55,663 nt of DNA from Candidatus Eiseniibacteriota bacterium (GTDB lineage: Bacteria > Orphanbacterota > Orphanbacteria > Orphanbacterales > Orphanbacteraceae). Position numbers and translations under genes: made by a program. Location of the stretch: the NCBI GenBank assembly GCA_024276995.1, contig JAJRWB010000029.1, positions 1 to 55,663 of the forward strand, read 5' to 3'. This document shows positions 1 through 8,612 of the stretch, piece after piece. Each line of letters starts with the position of its first letter. Position 1 is the stretch's first letter. Under the pieces are notes generated by a model. The model saw nothing but the letters and a program-made list of their open reading frames with translations, was not told where the DNA came from and ran no database searches.

Positions 1-462
1 CGAGCGGTACAGCTCGTCGTCCCTCCTGGCGACGCGGAAGATCCTGTCGAAACGGGTGACAAGCTCCACCACCGACGTGGAACCGAGAAGGAGTTCGAAC
101 TCGTGGTAACCTCCGAAGATGTAAAGCGCCCGCAGCCTTCGGCGTAGGAGTCCCCTGCGCCGGGCGAGTTCCGTCTCCGCCCGCGCCTTCTCCTTTTGCA
201 GCTCATCGAGCCTCGATTCGATGCGCGTTCGTTTCGTCTCGAGCCCCTTCAGAAGGCGGTTCGTGAGCGTCAAATCCTCGTCGAGTTTCATCAGACTCCC
301 GAGGATCCCGCTCTCTTCCCCGGCAAGTCTCTTCGCCTCCTCCCGGCTCTCGAGAAGCCTGGCACGCACCGCGGCGAGACTGTCCTCTCCCATCCGGGCG
401 GCGGCGCATGCCGGAAAGGCGAGAAAAAGAGCGGCGAACATCGCTGTCCGGCGCGTGGTCAT
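1..462 (-). CDS. Murein hydrolase activator EnvC-like protein, N-terminal part (runs off the window edge)
   Basis: 154 codons are present. The ATG overlaps the ftsX stop (ATGA), so the two are translationally coupled. The protein opens with a signal peptide (cleavage near residue 22, after a Cys-Ala-Ala-Ala stretch). A long charged heptad-rich segment rich in Glu, Arg and Leu follows (about residues 27-110), then an aromatic stretch with Tyr-Ile-Phe-Gly-Gly-Tyr. This matches the coiled-coil half of EnvC-type factors that activate septal amidases. In such proteins a C-terminal LytM (M23) domain follows; that part lies outside the window. The position after ftsE-ftsX supports the call: the FtsEX ABC complex is known to control EnvC by binding its coiled coil. 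The coiled coil is visible; the LytM domain is inferred. Confidence 0.8.
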   Translation of the reverse strand, partial: MTTRRTAMFAALFLAFPACAAARMGEDSLAAVRARLLESREEAKRLAGEESGILGSLMKLDEDLTLTNRLLKGLETKRTRIESRLDELQKEKARAETELARRRGLLRRRLRALYIFGGYHEFELLLGSTSVVELVTRFDRIFRVARRDDELYRS

Positions 463-1334
463 CCCCGTTTCACCCTGAGGTAGCGGTTGATCGAAAGGAG
501 CGCTCCGCATCCGCCGAGGGAAGCGCCGAGGGCGAAGAAAAGCACCGTTCCGGGCAGGTCGAGAAAGAGCACCCCGCTGAGACGGGCGGCGGCGAACCGC
601 CATGTCCTGTAGAGAATCGCGAAGGCGAGCGTCGACGAGAGCAGCCCGATGATCGCCCCTTCCACCACGAAAGGGAGTCGGATCTGGAAGCGGCTTCCCC
701 CCACGAGGCGGAGCACTTCCACCGTGTCCTTCCTTCCCTCGAGGGCGAGCTTCATCGTGTTCCCCACGACGAGAAGCGTCGATAGCCCGAGGACGATGCC
801 GAGGAATAGATCGAGCGCCACGACGAAATAGATCCATCGCTCGAGGCGACCCACCCAGCTCTCGCCGTACACTACCGATTCGACGCCGGGAACGGCGCGA
901 AGCTTGTCGGCGAGTTCGGCCATTCGGTCCGCCGTCTTCCAGTCGTCGTACACGTCCACTTCGAAGGATGCGGGAAGCGGATTCTCGTCCACCCCTTCGA
1001 GGAGATACGATCTCGTACCCAGTTCCTCCTCGAACCGGCGCAGCGCCTCATCCTCGGAGAGATAGGCCGCCTTCCGCACACCGCCCAGGCGGGGCAACAT
1101 TTCCGACAGCGCCTTCTTCTCCTCTTCCGTTGCGCCGTCGGATAGATAGACGGTAATCCCCACCTTGCCGTGGGCGAGATGGATCAGCTCCTTCATGTTT
1201 CTCGTGGCGGCGAAGAACAGGCCCATGATGAAGAGCGCCACCGCGATGAGCACCACCGGCGCGAGATGGCTCCCCATGCTCCGGCGCAGCCCGCAGGCGA
1301 TTTCACGGAGAAAATGTTCCAGACGTGAAATCAA
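459..1334 (-). CDS. ftsX: Cell division protein FtsX (permease-like subunit)
   Basis: 291 residues, normal for FtsX. There is a short cytoplasmic N-terminus, a first membrane segment at about 24-44, and a periplasmic domain at about 47-165. Three more membrane helices follow near 168-190, 218-240 and 262-282. This is the MacB/FtsX permease topology. It pairs with FtsE in the inner membrane and passes ATP-dependent conformational change to periplasmic peptidoglycan hydrolase activators at the septum. The start overlaps the ftsE stop by 4 bases and the stop overlaps the envC-like start, so the three genes form a tight operon. Confidence 0.93.
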   Translation of the reverse strand: MISRLEHFLREIACGLRRSMGSHLAPVVLIAVALFIMGLFFAATRNMKELIHLAHGKVGITVYLSDGATEEEKKALSEMLPRLGGVRKAAYLSEDEALRRFEEELGTRSYLLEGVDENPLPASFEVDVYDDWKTADRMAELADKLRAVPGVESVVYGESWVGRLERWIYFVVALDLFLGIVLGLSTLLVVGNTMKLALEGRKDTVEVLRLVGGSRFQIRLPFVVEGAIIGLLSSTLAFAILYRTWRFAAARLSGVLFLDLPGTVLFFALGASLGGCGALLSINRYLRVKRG

Positions 1335-2035
1335 AAGCCCGTCCTCACGCCCTCGTCTCCACGGATCGCGCCGGCGGAAAAATCCCCGGGAACGAGCATT
1401 CCTTCGGCGAGCTTCAGCACCCTGTGCTTCGACCTTCGAATCAGTTCCCGGTCGTGGGTGGCGAGGAGGACCGCCGTTCCGCCGAGATTCGCGCGGTCGA
1501 GGAGGGCATAGATTTCCGCCGCCGTGTCGGGATCGAGGTTCCCCGTCGGCTCATCGGCGAGAAGAATGTAGGGGCGGTTCACCAGCGCGCGCGCGATGGC
1601 CACGCGCTGCTGTTCGCCGCCGGACAGCTCGGCGACCCGGTCGCGGGCGCGCCGCAGAAGTCCGACCTCGGCGAGCACCTCCTTCACCCGCTTACCGATG
1701 ACCCTTCTCGGCGTACCGACCACGCGCATGGCGATCGCCACGTTCTCGAACACCGACCGGTCCCGGATGAGCCGGAAATCCTGGTGGACGAAACCGAGCT
1801 TCCGCCGGAGACGTGCGATGGCAGACGTGCGGATCGTGTCGCTCGAGTATTCGCCCACCGTCACCACCCCGGAAGTGGGAAAGATCTCGTGGTGAAGGAG
1901 CTGGAGTACCGTCGTCTTCCCGGCGCCGCTCGCGCCGATGAGAACGATGAACTCGCCCCGCTCGATGTGGAACGACAGGTCCCGCACGGCGACGTTTTGA
2001 CCGTACGATTTGGAGACGTTCCTGAACGAGATCAT
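1331..2035 (-). CDS. ftsE: Cell division ATP-binding protein FtsE
   Basis: 234-residue ABC ATPase. The Walker A motif GASGAGKT is at residues 34-41, the Q-loop HQDF near 84-87, the signature LSGGEQQR near 138-145, and the Walker B/D-loop LLADEPTGNLD just after. A switch His follows in ATHDRE. It is slightly longer than E. coli FtsE at the C-terminus. A Shine-Dalgarno GGAGGCG precedes the ATG. It forms the nucleotide-binding half of FtsEX, acting at the division site. A near-consensus promoter lies just upstream, so ftsEX-envC can be transcribed apart from surA. Confidence 0.95.
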   Translation of the reverse strand: MISFRNVSKSYGQNVAVRDLSFHIERGEFIVLIGASGAGKTTVLQLLHHEIFPTSGVVTVGEYSSDTIRTSAIARLRRKLGFVHQDFRLIRDRSVFENVAIAMRVVGTPRRVIGKRVKEVLAEVGLLRRARDRVAELSGGEQQRVAIARALVNRPYILLADEPTGNLDPDTAAEIYALLDRANLGGTAVLLATHDRELIRRSKHRVLKLAEGMLVPGDFSAGAIRGDEGVRTGF

Positions 2036-2082
2036 CGGATAACGCCTCCACGACGATGATACGATCTCATATCCATGGGACA

Positions 2083-2111
2083 GGTATAGCTACACGGGGG
2101 TGCACTGTCCA
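2083..2111 (-). promoter_or_regulatory. Promoter of ftsE-ftsX-envC
   Basis: Reading the minus strand: -35 TGGACA (2111-2106), 17-nt spacer, -10 TATACC (2088-2083). The predicted start is near 2076, giving about 40 nt of leader before the ftsE ATG. It lies in the short surA-ftsE gap. Confidence 0.6.
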
Positions 2112-2137
2112 GCAGAACCGATTCCCGGGCCGGCGGA

Positions 2138-3424
2138 TCAGAGAATCCGGACGTAGAATTCCTTTTTCAGGTTTTCCACATAGCGATCGTACGCCTCCTG
2201 CTGCTTCGACTGGCCCGCGGCGGCACGGATGTCGTCAAACGCTTCCTCGAGAGACGGCTTTCCGGCGTCATACCTGCCGAGAAGTTTGAAAATATGAAAG
2301 CCGTCCTCCGCTTCCACGACGTCGCTGTAGTCCCCCACGCCGAGCCCTTCCAGCGCCTTGTTTACATCGGGGCTGACATCGGTGGCGGCGAAGGTGCCGA
2401 TATCTCCGCCCCGCGAGGCGCTTTTCGGATCATCGGAATGGGCGGCGGCGAGCTTCGCGAAATCACCACCCGCAAGGAGGCTGTCATGCACCGCTTCCGC
2501 CTCCTTCCGCGCGGCGAGCCGCTCTTCGTCGCCCGCGGAAAAGGTTTTCAGAATGTGCCTCACCCGGATCCGATCACCCTCCCTCGCCACGAGCTGGATG
2601 ATGTGGAGTCCGAAGGGGGTGCGAACGACATCGCTCACTTCTCCCGGCTCGGCAAGAGCGAACGCCGCCTTCTCGAAAGGGGCCACCATGTCTCCCTTCC
2701 CGAAGAAACCGAGGTCTCCCCCCATCTTCGCCGACGGGCCGTCCGAATGGGATCGGGCGAGATCGGCGAAATCTTCCCCCCCTTCCACGACGCGCCTGCG
2801 CAGATCGAGCAGCTCGGCGCGCATGGCGGCCTCCCCCGCCTCGGATGGGGCCGGCTCGATGAAGATCTGGCCGAGAGCATACCGGGCGGGGAACTCGGGA
2901 AGCCGGTCGAGGTTCTCCTCGTAGAACCGGACGACCTCCTCGTCGCTCACGTCGATGCCGGGACGAATCTTCCTGTCTACCACCATCCGGATGGTAAGCG
3001 TCTTTTCCACTTCCGAGCGGTAGCGATCTCTCAGCTTTGCCAGCGTGACCCCTTCGGCATCGAGGGCCGCCTTGAACGCGTCTTCACTCTGGAACTGGCT
3101 CCTCATCCTTTGGAGGCTCGTCTGCAGGGCATCCTCCACTTCCTCATCGCTCGGGGCGATGTTGTCCGCCTTCGCCTCAGCGAGAATGAGTCGGTCTCCC
3201 ACGATCTTGTCGAGGGCGATCGCCCGCAGTTCGGTATCCGTTCGCCCCGAAAAGGAGGGTTCCTGGCGAATCACTTCCATTTCGTCGAGCAGTTCGCTCT
3301 CGAGAATCGGCTCCTCGTCCACGACGGCCACGATCCTGTCCACCATGTCGGTCGCCCCGGCCTGAGCACACAGGAAGAACAGGAAGAAGGGAAAAAGCGC
3401 CCTCGCGGAGTTGCGGGTCATCAT
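2138..3424 (-). CDS. surA: SurA-like periplasmic chaperone / peptidylprolyl isomerase
   Basis: 428 residues from the ATG at 3424, which overlaps the stop of the upstream parvulin gene (TGATG). A longer frame continues upstream but lies inside that gene, so I use the coupled start. The signal peptide (about residues 1-24) is followed by an N-terminal chaperone region starting VDRIVAVVDEEPI, typical of the SurA N-domain. Two parvulin domains follow (about 180-280 and 287-385), each with the GGDLG(F/T)F-type loop and an FGLHII or DGFHIF strand. A short C-terminal helix ends the protein. The expected role is escorting outer-membrane beta-barrel proteins across the periplasm. Confidence 0.9.
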   Translation of the reverse strand: MMTRNSARALFPFFLFFLCAQAGATDMVDRIVAVVDEEPILESELLDEMEVIRQEPSFSGRTDTELRAIALDKIVGDRLILAEAKADNIAPSDEEVEDALQTSLQRMRSQFQSEDAFKAALDAEGVTLAKLRDRYRSEVEKTLTIRMVVDRKIRPGIDVSDEEVVRFYEENLDRLPEFPARYALGQIFIEPAPSEAGEAAMRAELLDLRRRVVEGGEDFADLARSHSDGPSAKMGGDLGFFGKGDMVAPFEKAAFALAEPGEVSDVVRTPFGLHIIQLVAREGDRIRVRHILKTFSAGDEERLAARKEAEAVHDSLLAGGDFAKLAAAHSDDPKSASRGGDIGTFAATDVSPDVNKALEGLGVGDYSDVVEAEDGFHIFKLLGRYDAGKPSLEEAFDDIRAAAGQSKQQEAYDRYVENLKKEFYVRIL

Positions 3425-5115
3425 CAGGACGTCGCTTCCTCCTCGCCCTCGCTGAGCTTGTTCAGCACTTCGGGGTAGACCTTCACATGCAACTCCTCGC
3501 GCTTCTTCTTCAGCCATTCATTGAGATACCTGTTTTCCGCCTCTTCCTGGAGAGCGGTCTTCAAAGGGGCCAGGGCCTCCTCGTACGTCATCGGGTGTTC
3601 CGGCGTCTTCTTCAGGAGCTTCACCAGGAGATAACCTCTCCCCGGGGGCGAAAGGATGGAACTCATCTCGCCGGGAGAAAGCTGGTCGAACAGAGTGGTC
3701 CGCAGGTCGGGTATCTGGACGACGTCGCGATTGACCGGGCCGACGAAACCGCCCGACTCCCTCATGTCGCCCCGGTTGACATCCCGGGCGACCGCTTCGA
3801 AGTCCTCGCCCCGCAAGACCCGCTCGCGCGCTTCTTCAACGACCTTCTTCTTCCCGCTGCTGATCATTCGAAATTCCACCATCTCGGGCGCGACAAGCGT
3901 TTCCTTCAGTTTCTCGTATCTCGCCTTCAGCGAGTCTTCCGGAACGGTAACATCGGCGGTGATCCGTCCATGAAGTACGTCGAGTATCTGCTCATCCACC
4001 TTCTTCGCGATATCACGCTTCACCGGGCTGTACTTGTCGATTCCCATCTCCTTCGCGACCACCATGTTGAGCTGGTTGAGGATCTCCCCCTCCAGAATCC
4101 GCTTCAGAAGGTTCCCCCCTTCCGAGGTGAAGAGGCTCCCACGACCGCTCCGCGGAGAGTAGATCGTCATGAACTTGCCCACCGTGTACGAGCCGCCGTC
4201 CCAGGAGACGATCACTCTCTCCTTGTCGTCTTCGCCGACCGACTCCTGCCAGGTGAAATCGACCGGTCCCCGCGGCGGAAGCCGGTCGTTCAGCCATTGC
4301 ACCGTTTCCTCGTTGAACTTCACGTTGTGATCGTCGGACTGTTTCTTGAGAAACGCCTGCCACGCGGCGTTTCTCTTCTCGTTCCTCAGCTCGGCGGCGC
4401 ACAAATGTCTCTCCGCTTCGAACTGGTCCATGTCGGGATCTTCGACGCTCAATACTTCGATGATGTGGTAACCGTCCTGGGACTGGATCACCCTGGAGAT
4501 CTCGCCGACCCCGAGGTTCGCGGCGACCTGCTGAATCGTCGGATTCGTGGTATCCTTGCCGAGCACGCCGAGGTCGCCCCCCTTCGACGCGGTCGCCTCG
4601 TCGATCGAATACCGGCGCGCCATGGAGGCGAAATCACCGCCGCTCATCAGTTTCTCCCGGATCTCCTTCGCCACGTCGGGGGAGGCGACGACGATCTGCC
4701 GCGCATGGATCTTCGCCCGGCTCTTCCGATAGTACTCCTTCACATCGTCGAGCTTGATATCGAGATCTTTCTCGGAAATCTCCTTGAAGAGCGCCCGAAG
4801 GATATACTCCTGCGACCACCGCTCCCGCGCAGCCGTCACCGTCGGGTCGCGATCGAGCCCTTGGCGATACGCTTCGCCCATGAGGATCTCCTTGTTGATC
4901 AGCGTGTTGAGAAAGTTCTCCTTGTCCTCGAACGTAAGGAGCGGAGGTCTGCTGAAGACGGAGATCGCCGAATGCGCCACATTGAAGTCACCGAGGGTGA
5001 TGGTCTTGTCTCCAATGGTGGCGAGAACATCCGACTCCTTGCCGCCGCAGGAGAGCGACATCAGGCACGCCGCCATCGCGGCGAGAAGGATCGTCGGGAT
5101 CGAGAACCGTTTCAT
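3424..5115 (-). CDS. Parvulin-type peptidylprolyl isomerase lipoprotein
   Basis: 563 residues. A lipoprotein signal ends at Cys23 (Met-Ser-Leu-Ser-Cys), so the mature protein should be lipid-anchored. A SurA_N-like segment comes first. A clear parvulin domain follows at about 134-225 (HARQIVV start, KGGDLGVLGK loop, DGYHIIEVL strand). A second, more divergent parvulin-like domain lies at about 410-505 (ESGGFVGPV loop). The layout resembles PrsA/PpiD-type foldases. It is the first gene of the run into surA and ftsEX, which suggests joint expression of two periplasmic foldases. A Shine-Dalgarno AAGGAG lies before the ATG. Client proteins are unknown. Confidence 0.85.
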   Translation of the reverse strand: MKRFSIPTILLAAMAACLMSLSCGGKESDVLATIGDKTITLGDFNVAHSAISVFSRPPLLTFEDKENFLNTLINKEILMGEAYRQGLDRDPTVTAARERWSQEYILRALFKEISEKDLDIKLDDVKEYYRKSRAKIHARQIVVASPDVAKEIREKLMSGGDFASMARRYSIDEATASKGGDLGVLGKDTTNPTIQQVAANLGVGEISRVIQSQDGYHIIEVLSVEDPDMDQFEAERHLCAAELRNEKRNAAWQAFLKKQSDDHNVKFNEETVQWLNDRLPPRGPVDFTWQESVGEDDKERVIVSWDGGSYTVGKFMTIYSPRSGRGSLFTSEGGNLLKRILEGEILNQLNMVVAKEMGIDKYSPVKRDIAKKVDEQILDVLHGRITADVTVPEDSLKARYEKLKETLVAPEMVEFRMISSGKKKVVEEARERVLRGEDFEAVARDVNRGDMRESGGFVGPVNRDVVQIPDLRTTLFDQLSPGEMSSILSPPGRGYLLVKLLKKTPEHPMTYEEALAPLKTALQEEAENRYLNEWLKKKREELHVKVYPEVLNKLSEGEEEATS

Positions 5116-5199
5116 GGGTACACTTTCTCCTTCCGGATCCGGGAGGATCCACGAACAGCGACGCCCCTCGACGGGACGCCCAAAATCGTAAAGCAGTTA

Positions 5200-5228
5200 A
5201 CACTAACAGACTTCGGCAGATACCGCAA
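5200..5228 (-). promoter_or_regulatory. Possible promoter of the parvulin lipoprotein-surA run
   Basis: Minus strand: -35 TTGCGG (5228-5223), 17-nt spacer, -10 TAGTGT (5205-5200), in the 118-bp gap after the mfd stop. Both boxes are imperfect, and an alternative -10 (TACGAT) lies about 16 nt further downstream. Confidence 0.4.
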
Positions 5229-5233
5229 CCGCG

Positions 5234-8200
5234 CTACTCCTCGTCCGGATCGAGCGCCGACAGGACGGTCCGGGCGACGGCGACGGGATTCGCGCCCGTT
5301 TCCACCGTCGCCTGCACCGCAAGGCCGTCGGCGACGTCGAAGGTCACTTCTCCCGCCATGCCGCCCATGACCCGTTCCAGACGACGGCGGCGGAGGCGGA
5401 TTCCGGGGGCGGCTTTCACCCTCACACCCCTCTTATCGATCCTCACCGATTCTACTCCACACCTGTCGCCGAGAATCTTCAACTCCCTCAGGTCGAACAG
5501 GTTCCGGGCCGCCGCGGGAAGGCGTCCGAACCGGTCTTCCACCTCCTCGCGGATGGCGCTCACCTCGGCGAGATCGTTCGTTCGGGCGAGCCTCCTGTAA
5601 AGCACGATCTTCAGATCGCCGTCGCCGACGAAGCGATCGGGTAGGTACGAATCGAGGTTCGCCTCGATCCTCGCATCGCCGCGCGGCCCTTCGCCGACGC
5701 CCTTGAGTTCACGAACGGCGTCCTCGAGGAGACGACAGTACATCTCGAAACCCACCGTGGCGACGAAGCCGTGCTGCTCCGCGCCGAGCAGGTTGCCCGC
5801 CCCCCGGATCTCCAGGTCCTTCCGCGCGATCCTGTATCCCGATCCGAGTTCGGTGAATTCGGTGAGCGCCTCGAGACGCTTGGCGGCTTCCTCGGTGAGC
5901 CTCCTGCCGGCCGGCACGATGAGGTAGGTATAGGCGCGATGGTTCGATCGCCCCACCCGCCCCCGGAGCTGGTAGAGCTGCGCGAGGCCGAAGTGGTCTG
6001 CGCGGTTCACGAGCAGCGTGTTCACCGTGGGAATGTCGAGTCCCGATTCGATGATCATCGTCGACACGAGAAGATCGATTCTCCGCTCGAGAAAGTCGTT
6101 CATCACCGATTCGAGCTTCCTCCCGGCCATCCGCCCATGGGCGATGCCGATGCGCGCCTCGGGGACCATCCGGGAGAGAAGCGACGCCATCGAATGGATC
6201 GACATCACGCGGTTATGGACGAAGAAGACCTGTCCCCCCCGGTCGAACTCCCGGAGAATGGCGGCGGTGATCACTTCACGATCGAAGTCGATGATCTCCG
6301 TTGCGATGGGAAGCCGGTTCCTCGGCGGCGTGTTGATGAGCGACATATCCCTCGCGCCGGCGAGCGAGAGATGGAGAGTTCGGGGGATCGGCGTCGCCGT
6401 GAGGGTGAGCACGTCGACCGATTCCTTGAGGACCTTGAGCTTCTCCTTCTGCGCCACGCCGAAGCGCTGTTCCTCGTCGATCACGAGCAGTCCGAGATCG
6501 CGGAAGCGGACATCTTTCGACAAGAGACGGTGGGTGCCGATCAGGACGTCCACTTTTCCCTCGGCGAGGTCCGCGAGGACGGCGCGCGACTCGGCGCCCT
6601 TCCGGAACCGCGAGAGAACCTCCACGCGGATCGGGAAAGGACCGAATCGCTCCGAGAAGGTGCGGTAGTGTTGCTGCGCGAGAATGGTGGTGGGAACGAG
6701 AACCCCCACCTGCTTGGAGTCGGTCACCGCCTTGAACGCGGCGCGCAGCGCCACCTCGGTCTTGCCGTAACCGACGTCGCCGCAGATCAGGCGGTCCATC
6801 GGGCGGGGAGCTTCCATGTCCCTTTTCACATCACGGCACGCCTTGATCTGGTGGTCGGTCTCCTCGTGAGGGAACGACTCCTCCAACTCCCTTTGCCACG
6901 GCGTGTCGGGGGAAAAGGCGTGGCCCGGCCGGCTCATGCGCGCCGCGTAGAGGCGAAGCAACTCCTCCGCCATCTTCCGCACCGCCTTTTTCGCCTTCGA
7001 TTTCGTCTTCGTCCACGCCGTGCCGCCGATCTTGTCGACAGCGGGCGTGATCGAGTCGCTGCCGGAGTATTTCTGCAAAAGGCCCATCTGGTCGGTTGGG
7101 ACGTAGAGCCGGTCGCCCTGGGCGTAGTTGAGCACCACACAATCCCGCACGACGCCGTCGACGTCGATCTTCTCGATCCGCGAAAACCTGCCGATGCCGT
7201 GGCCCTCGTGCACCACGTAGTCCCCTTCCTTGAGGCTGAGATAGCTGTCGATCGCCGCGCCGCGCACCCGGCGGAAATCGAGGCGGCGGCGGCGCACCCT
7301 CCCGAAGACCTGGTGCTCCGACAGGACGGCGATCCCCTCCCGCGGCAGGAGGAATCCCCTGCGGAGCCTGCCGATGCCGATGGCGATCATGTCGACGTAT
7401 CCCTCGAGGAGCTCCTTCATCCTGTCGAGCTGCCCGCTGTTGTCGCACAGGAGGAAGACTTTCTCCCCACGGCCGACGAGTTCGCCGATCTCTTTCCGAA
7501 GAAGGTCGACGTTCCCGAGAAAGGGCGGCACAGGCGATGCGCCGAGGGAGATCGACCCGCCGCCGCCGGGTGAACGGCGACAGAGAAAGAGCAGGGACTT
7601 CCTCGACGCCGCTTCCGCCGAGGCGGCATCGAGGAAGGCGTCCGCCGGCGGTGGGAGAAGATCGTCGGGCGATTTCTCGCCGTGGAACTTCCGGGCCTCC
7701 GCCGTGAACTCGTTCATGGCTCGAAAGATCTCCCCTTCCTCGAAGAGAAGAATCGCCCCGCCGTCGCCGAGATAGTCGAAAAGGGTCTCCGTCCGGGAAA
7801 AGAAGTGGGGAAGATATCTCTCGATGCCGTCGAAGTGGGATCCCATGGAAAGAAGATCGCCCGCCTCGCCGGGGAGATCGAGCCGCTGCACACGCCGAAC
7901 CGTCTCATCGGTGAGGGGGATCTCCCTTTGGGGAACCACGGTGAACCGCTTGAGAATCCGGTTCGATCGCTGCGATTCCGGATCGAACTCCCGTATCGAT
8001 TCGACGTCGTCGCCGAACAGTTCGATTCGGACCGGCTGCTCCCTGTCGGCGGGGTATAGATCGAGAATCCCTCCGCGGCGGGCGAACAGTCCCGGTTCGT
8101 CGGCGACGGAGGCACGCCGGAACCCGAGGTGGACGAGATGCTCGGTGAGGGAATCGAGATCGACCACGCCATTTCGCTCGATCGTCACGAGGGCGGCGCG

Positions 8201-8608
8201 GAAGACGTGGCGGGGCATCAGCCGAGTGGTCAGCGACCGGGCGGAGGCGACGACGACGCACGGATCGGCGGAAAGAAGCCGGGCGAGGGCTTTCATCCTC
8301 GTGGCGGTCAGGTCGAGGGTGGGCGAACGCTTCTCGTAGGGAAGAAGCTCCCACGACGGAAAGAGCGAAACCTTCCCCCCGCCGAGCATCCCTTCCAGTT
8401 CGTCGGCGAACACCTCCGCGTCCTCCGGCCGAGGGAGGATCAGCACCGTTTTCTTCTTCCGCTTCTCCACGAGATCCGCCGCGACGAAGGAGACGATCGA
8501 GGCGGGAGCGGAGTCGAGACGCACCATCGTCGTCCCGTCGTCGACGGCGCGATCGATGGCGCGGAACGGTTCGGTGCGGGAAAGGATGGATCGGACTTCA
8601 CCGAGCAA
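5234..8608 (-). CDS. mfd: Transcription-repair coupling factor Mfd
   Basis: 1124 residues, normal for Mfd. In order: UvrB-like N-terminal modules, a CarD-like RNA polymerase interaction domain at about 455-515 (EGDYVVHEGHGIGRF), and a RecG-like translocase with Walker A GDVGYGKTE near 608 and the DEEQRFG motif. Helicase motifs HNRV and IIESGLDIP and the C-terminal TRCF domain follow. It removes stalled RNA polymerase and recruits UvrA for nucleotide excision repair. The start is TTG, four bases after the stop of the BatA-type gene, so translation is probably coupled to it. No terminator is evident after the stop. Confidence 0.96.
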   Translation of the reverse strand: MLGEVRSILSRTEPFRAIDRAVDDGTTMVRLDSAPASIVSFVAADLVEKRKKKTVLILPRPEDAEVFADELEGMLGGGKVSLFPSWELLPYEKRSPTLDLTATRMKALARLLSADPCVVVASARSLTTRLMPRHVFRAALVTIERNGVVDLDSLTEHLVHLGFRRASVADEPGLFARRGGILDLYPADREQPVRIELFGDDVESIREFDPESQRSNRILKRFTVVPQREIPLTDETVRRVQRLDLPGEAGDLLSMGSHFDGIERYLPHFFSRTETLFDYLGDGGAILLFEEGEIFRAMNEFTAEARKFHGEKSPDDLLPPPADAFLDAASAEAASRKSLLFLCRRSPGGGGSISLGASPVPPFLGNVDLLRKEIGELVGRGEKVFLLCDNSGQLDRMKELLEGYVDMIAIGIGRLRRGFLLPREGIAVLSEHQVFGRVRRRRLDFRRVRGAAIDSYLSLKEGDYVVHEGHGIGRFSRIEKIDVDGVVRDCVVLNYAQGDRLYVPTDQMGLLQKYSGSDSITPAVDKIGGTAWTKTKSKAKKAVRKMAEELLRLYAARMSRPGHAFSPDTPWQRELEESFPHEETDHQIKACRDVKRDMEAPRPMDRLICGDVGYGKTEVALRAAFKAVTDSKQVGVLVPTTILAQQHYRTFSERFGPFPIRVEVLSRFRKGAESRAVLADLAEGKVDVLIGTHRLLSKDVRFRDLGLLVIDEEQRFGVAQKEKLKVLKESVDVLTLTATPIPRTLHLSLAGARDMSLINTPPRNRLPIATEIIDFDREVITAAILREFDRGGQVFFVHNRVMSIHSMASLLSRMVPEARIGIAHGRMAGRKLESVMNDFLERRIDLLVSTMIIESGLDIPTVNTLLVNRADHFGLAQLYQLRGRVGRSNHRAYTYLIVPAGRRLTEEAAKRLEALTEFTELGSGYRIARKDLEIRGAGNLLGAEQHGFVATVGFEMYCRLLEDAVRELKGVGEGPRGDARIEANLDSYLPDRFVGDGDLKIVLYRRLARTNDLAEVSAIREEVEDRFGRLPAAARNLFDLRELKILGDRCGVESVRIDKRGVRVKAAPGIRLRRRRLERVMGGMAGEVTFDVADGLAVQATVETGANPVAVARTVLSALDPDEE

Positions 8609-8612
8609 CGAT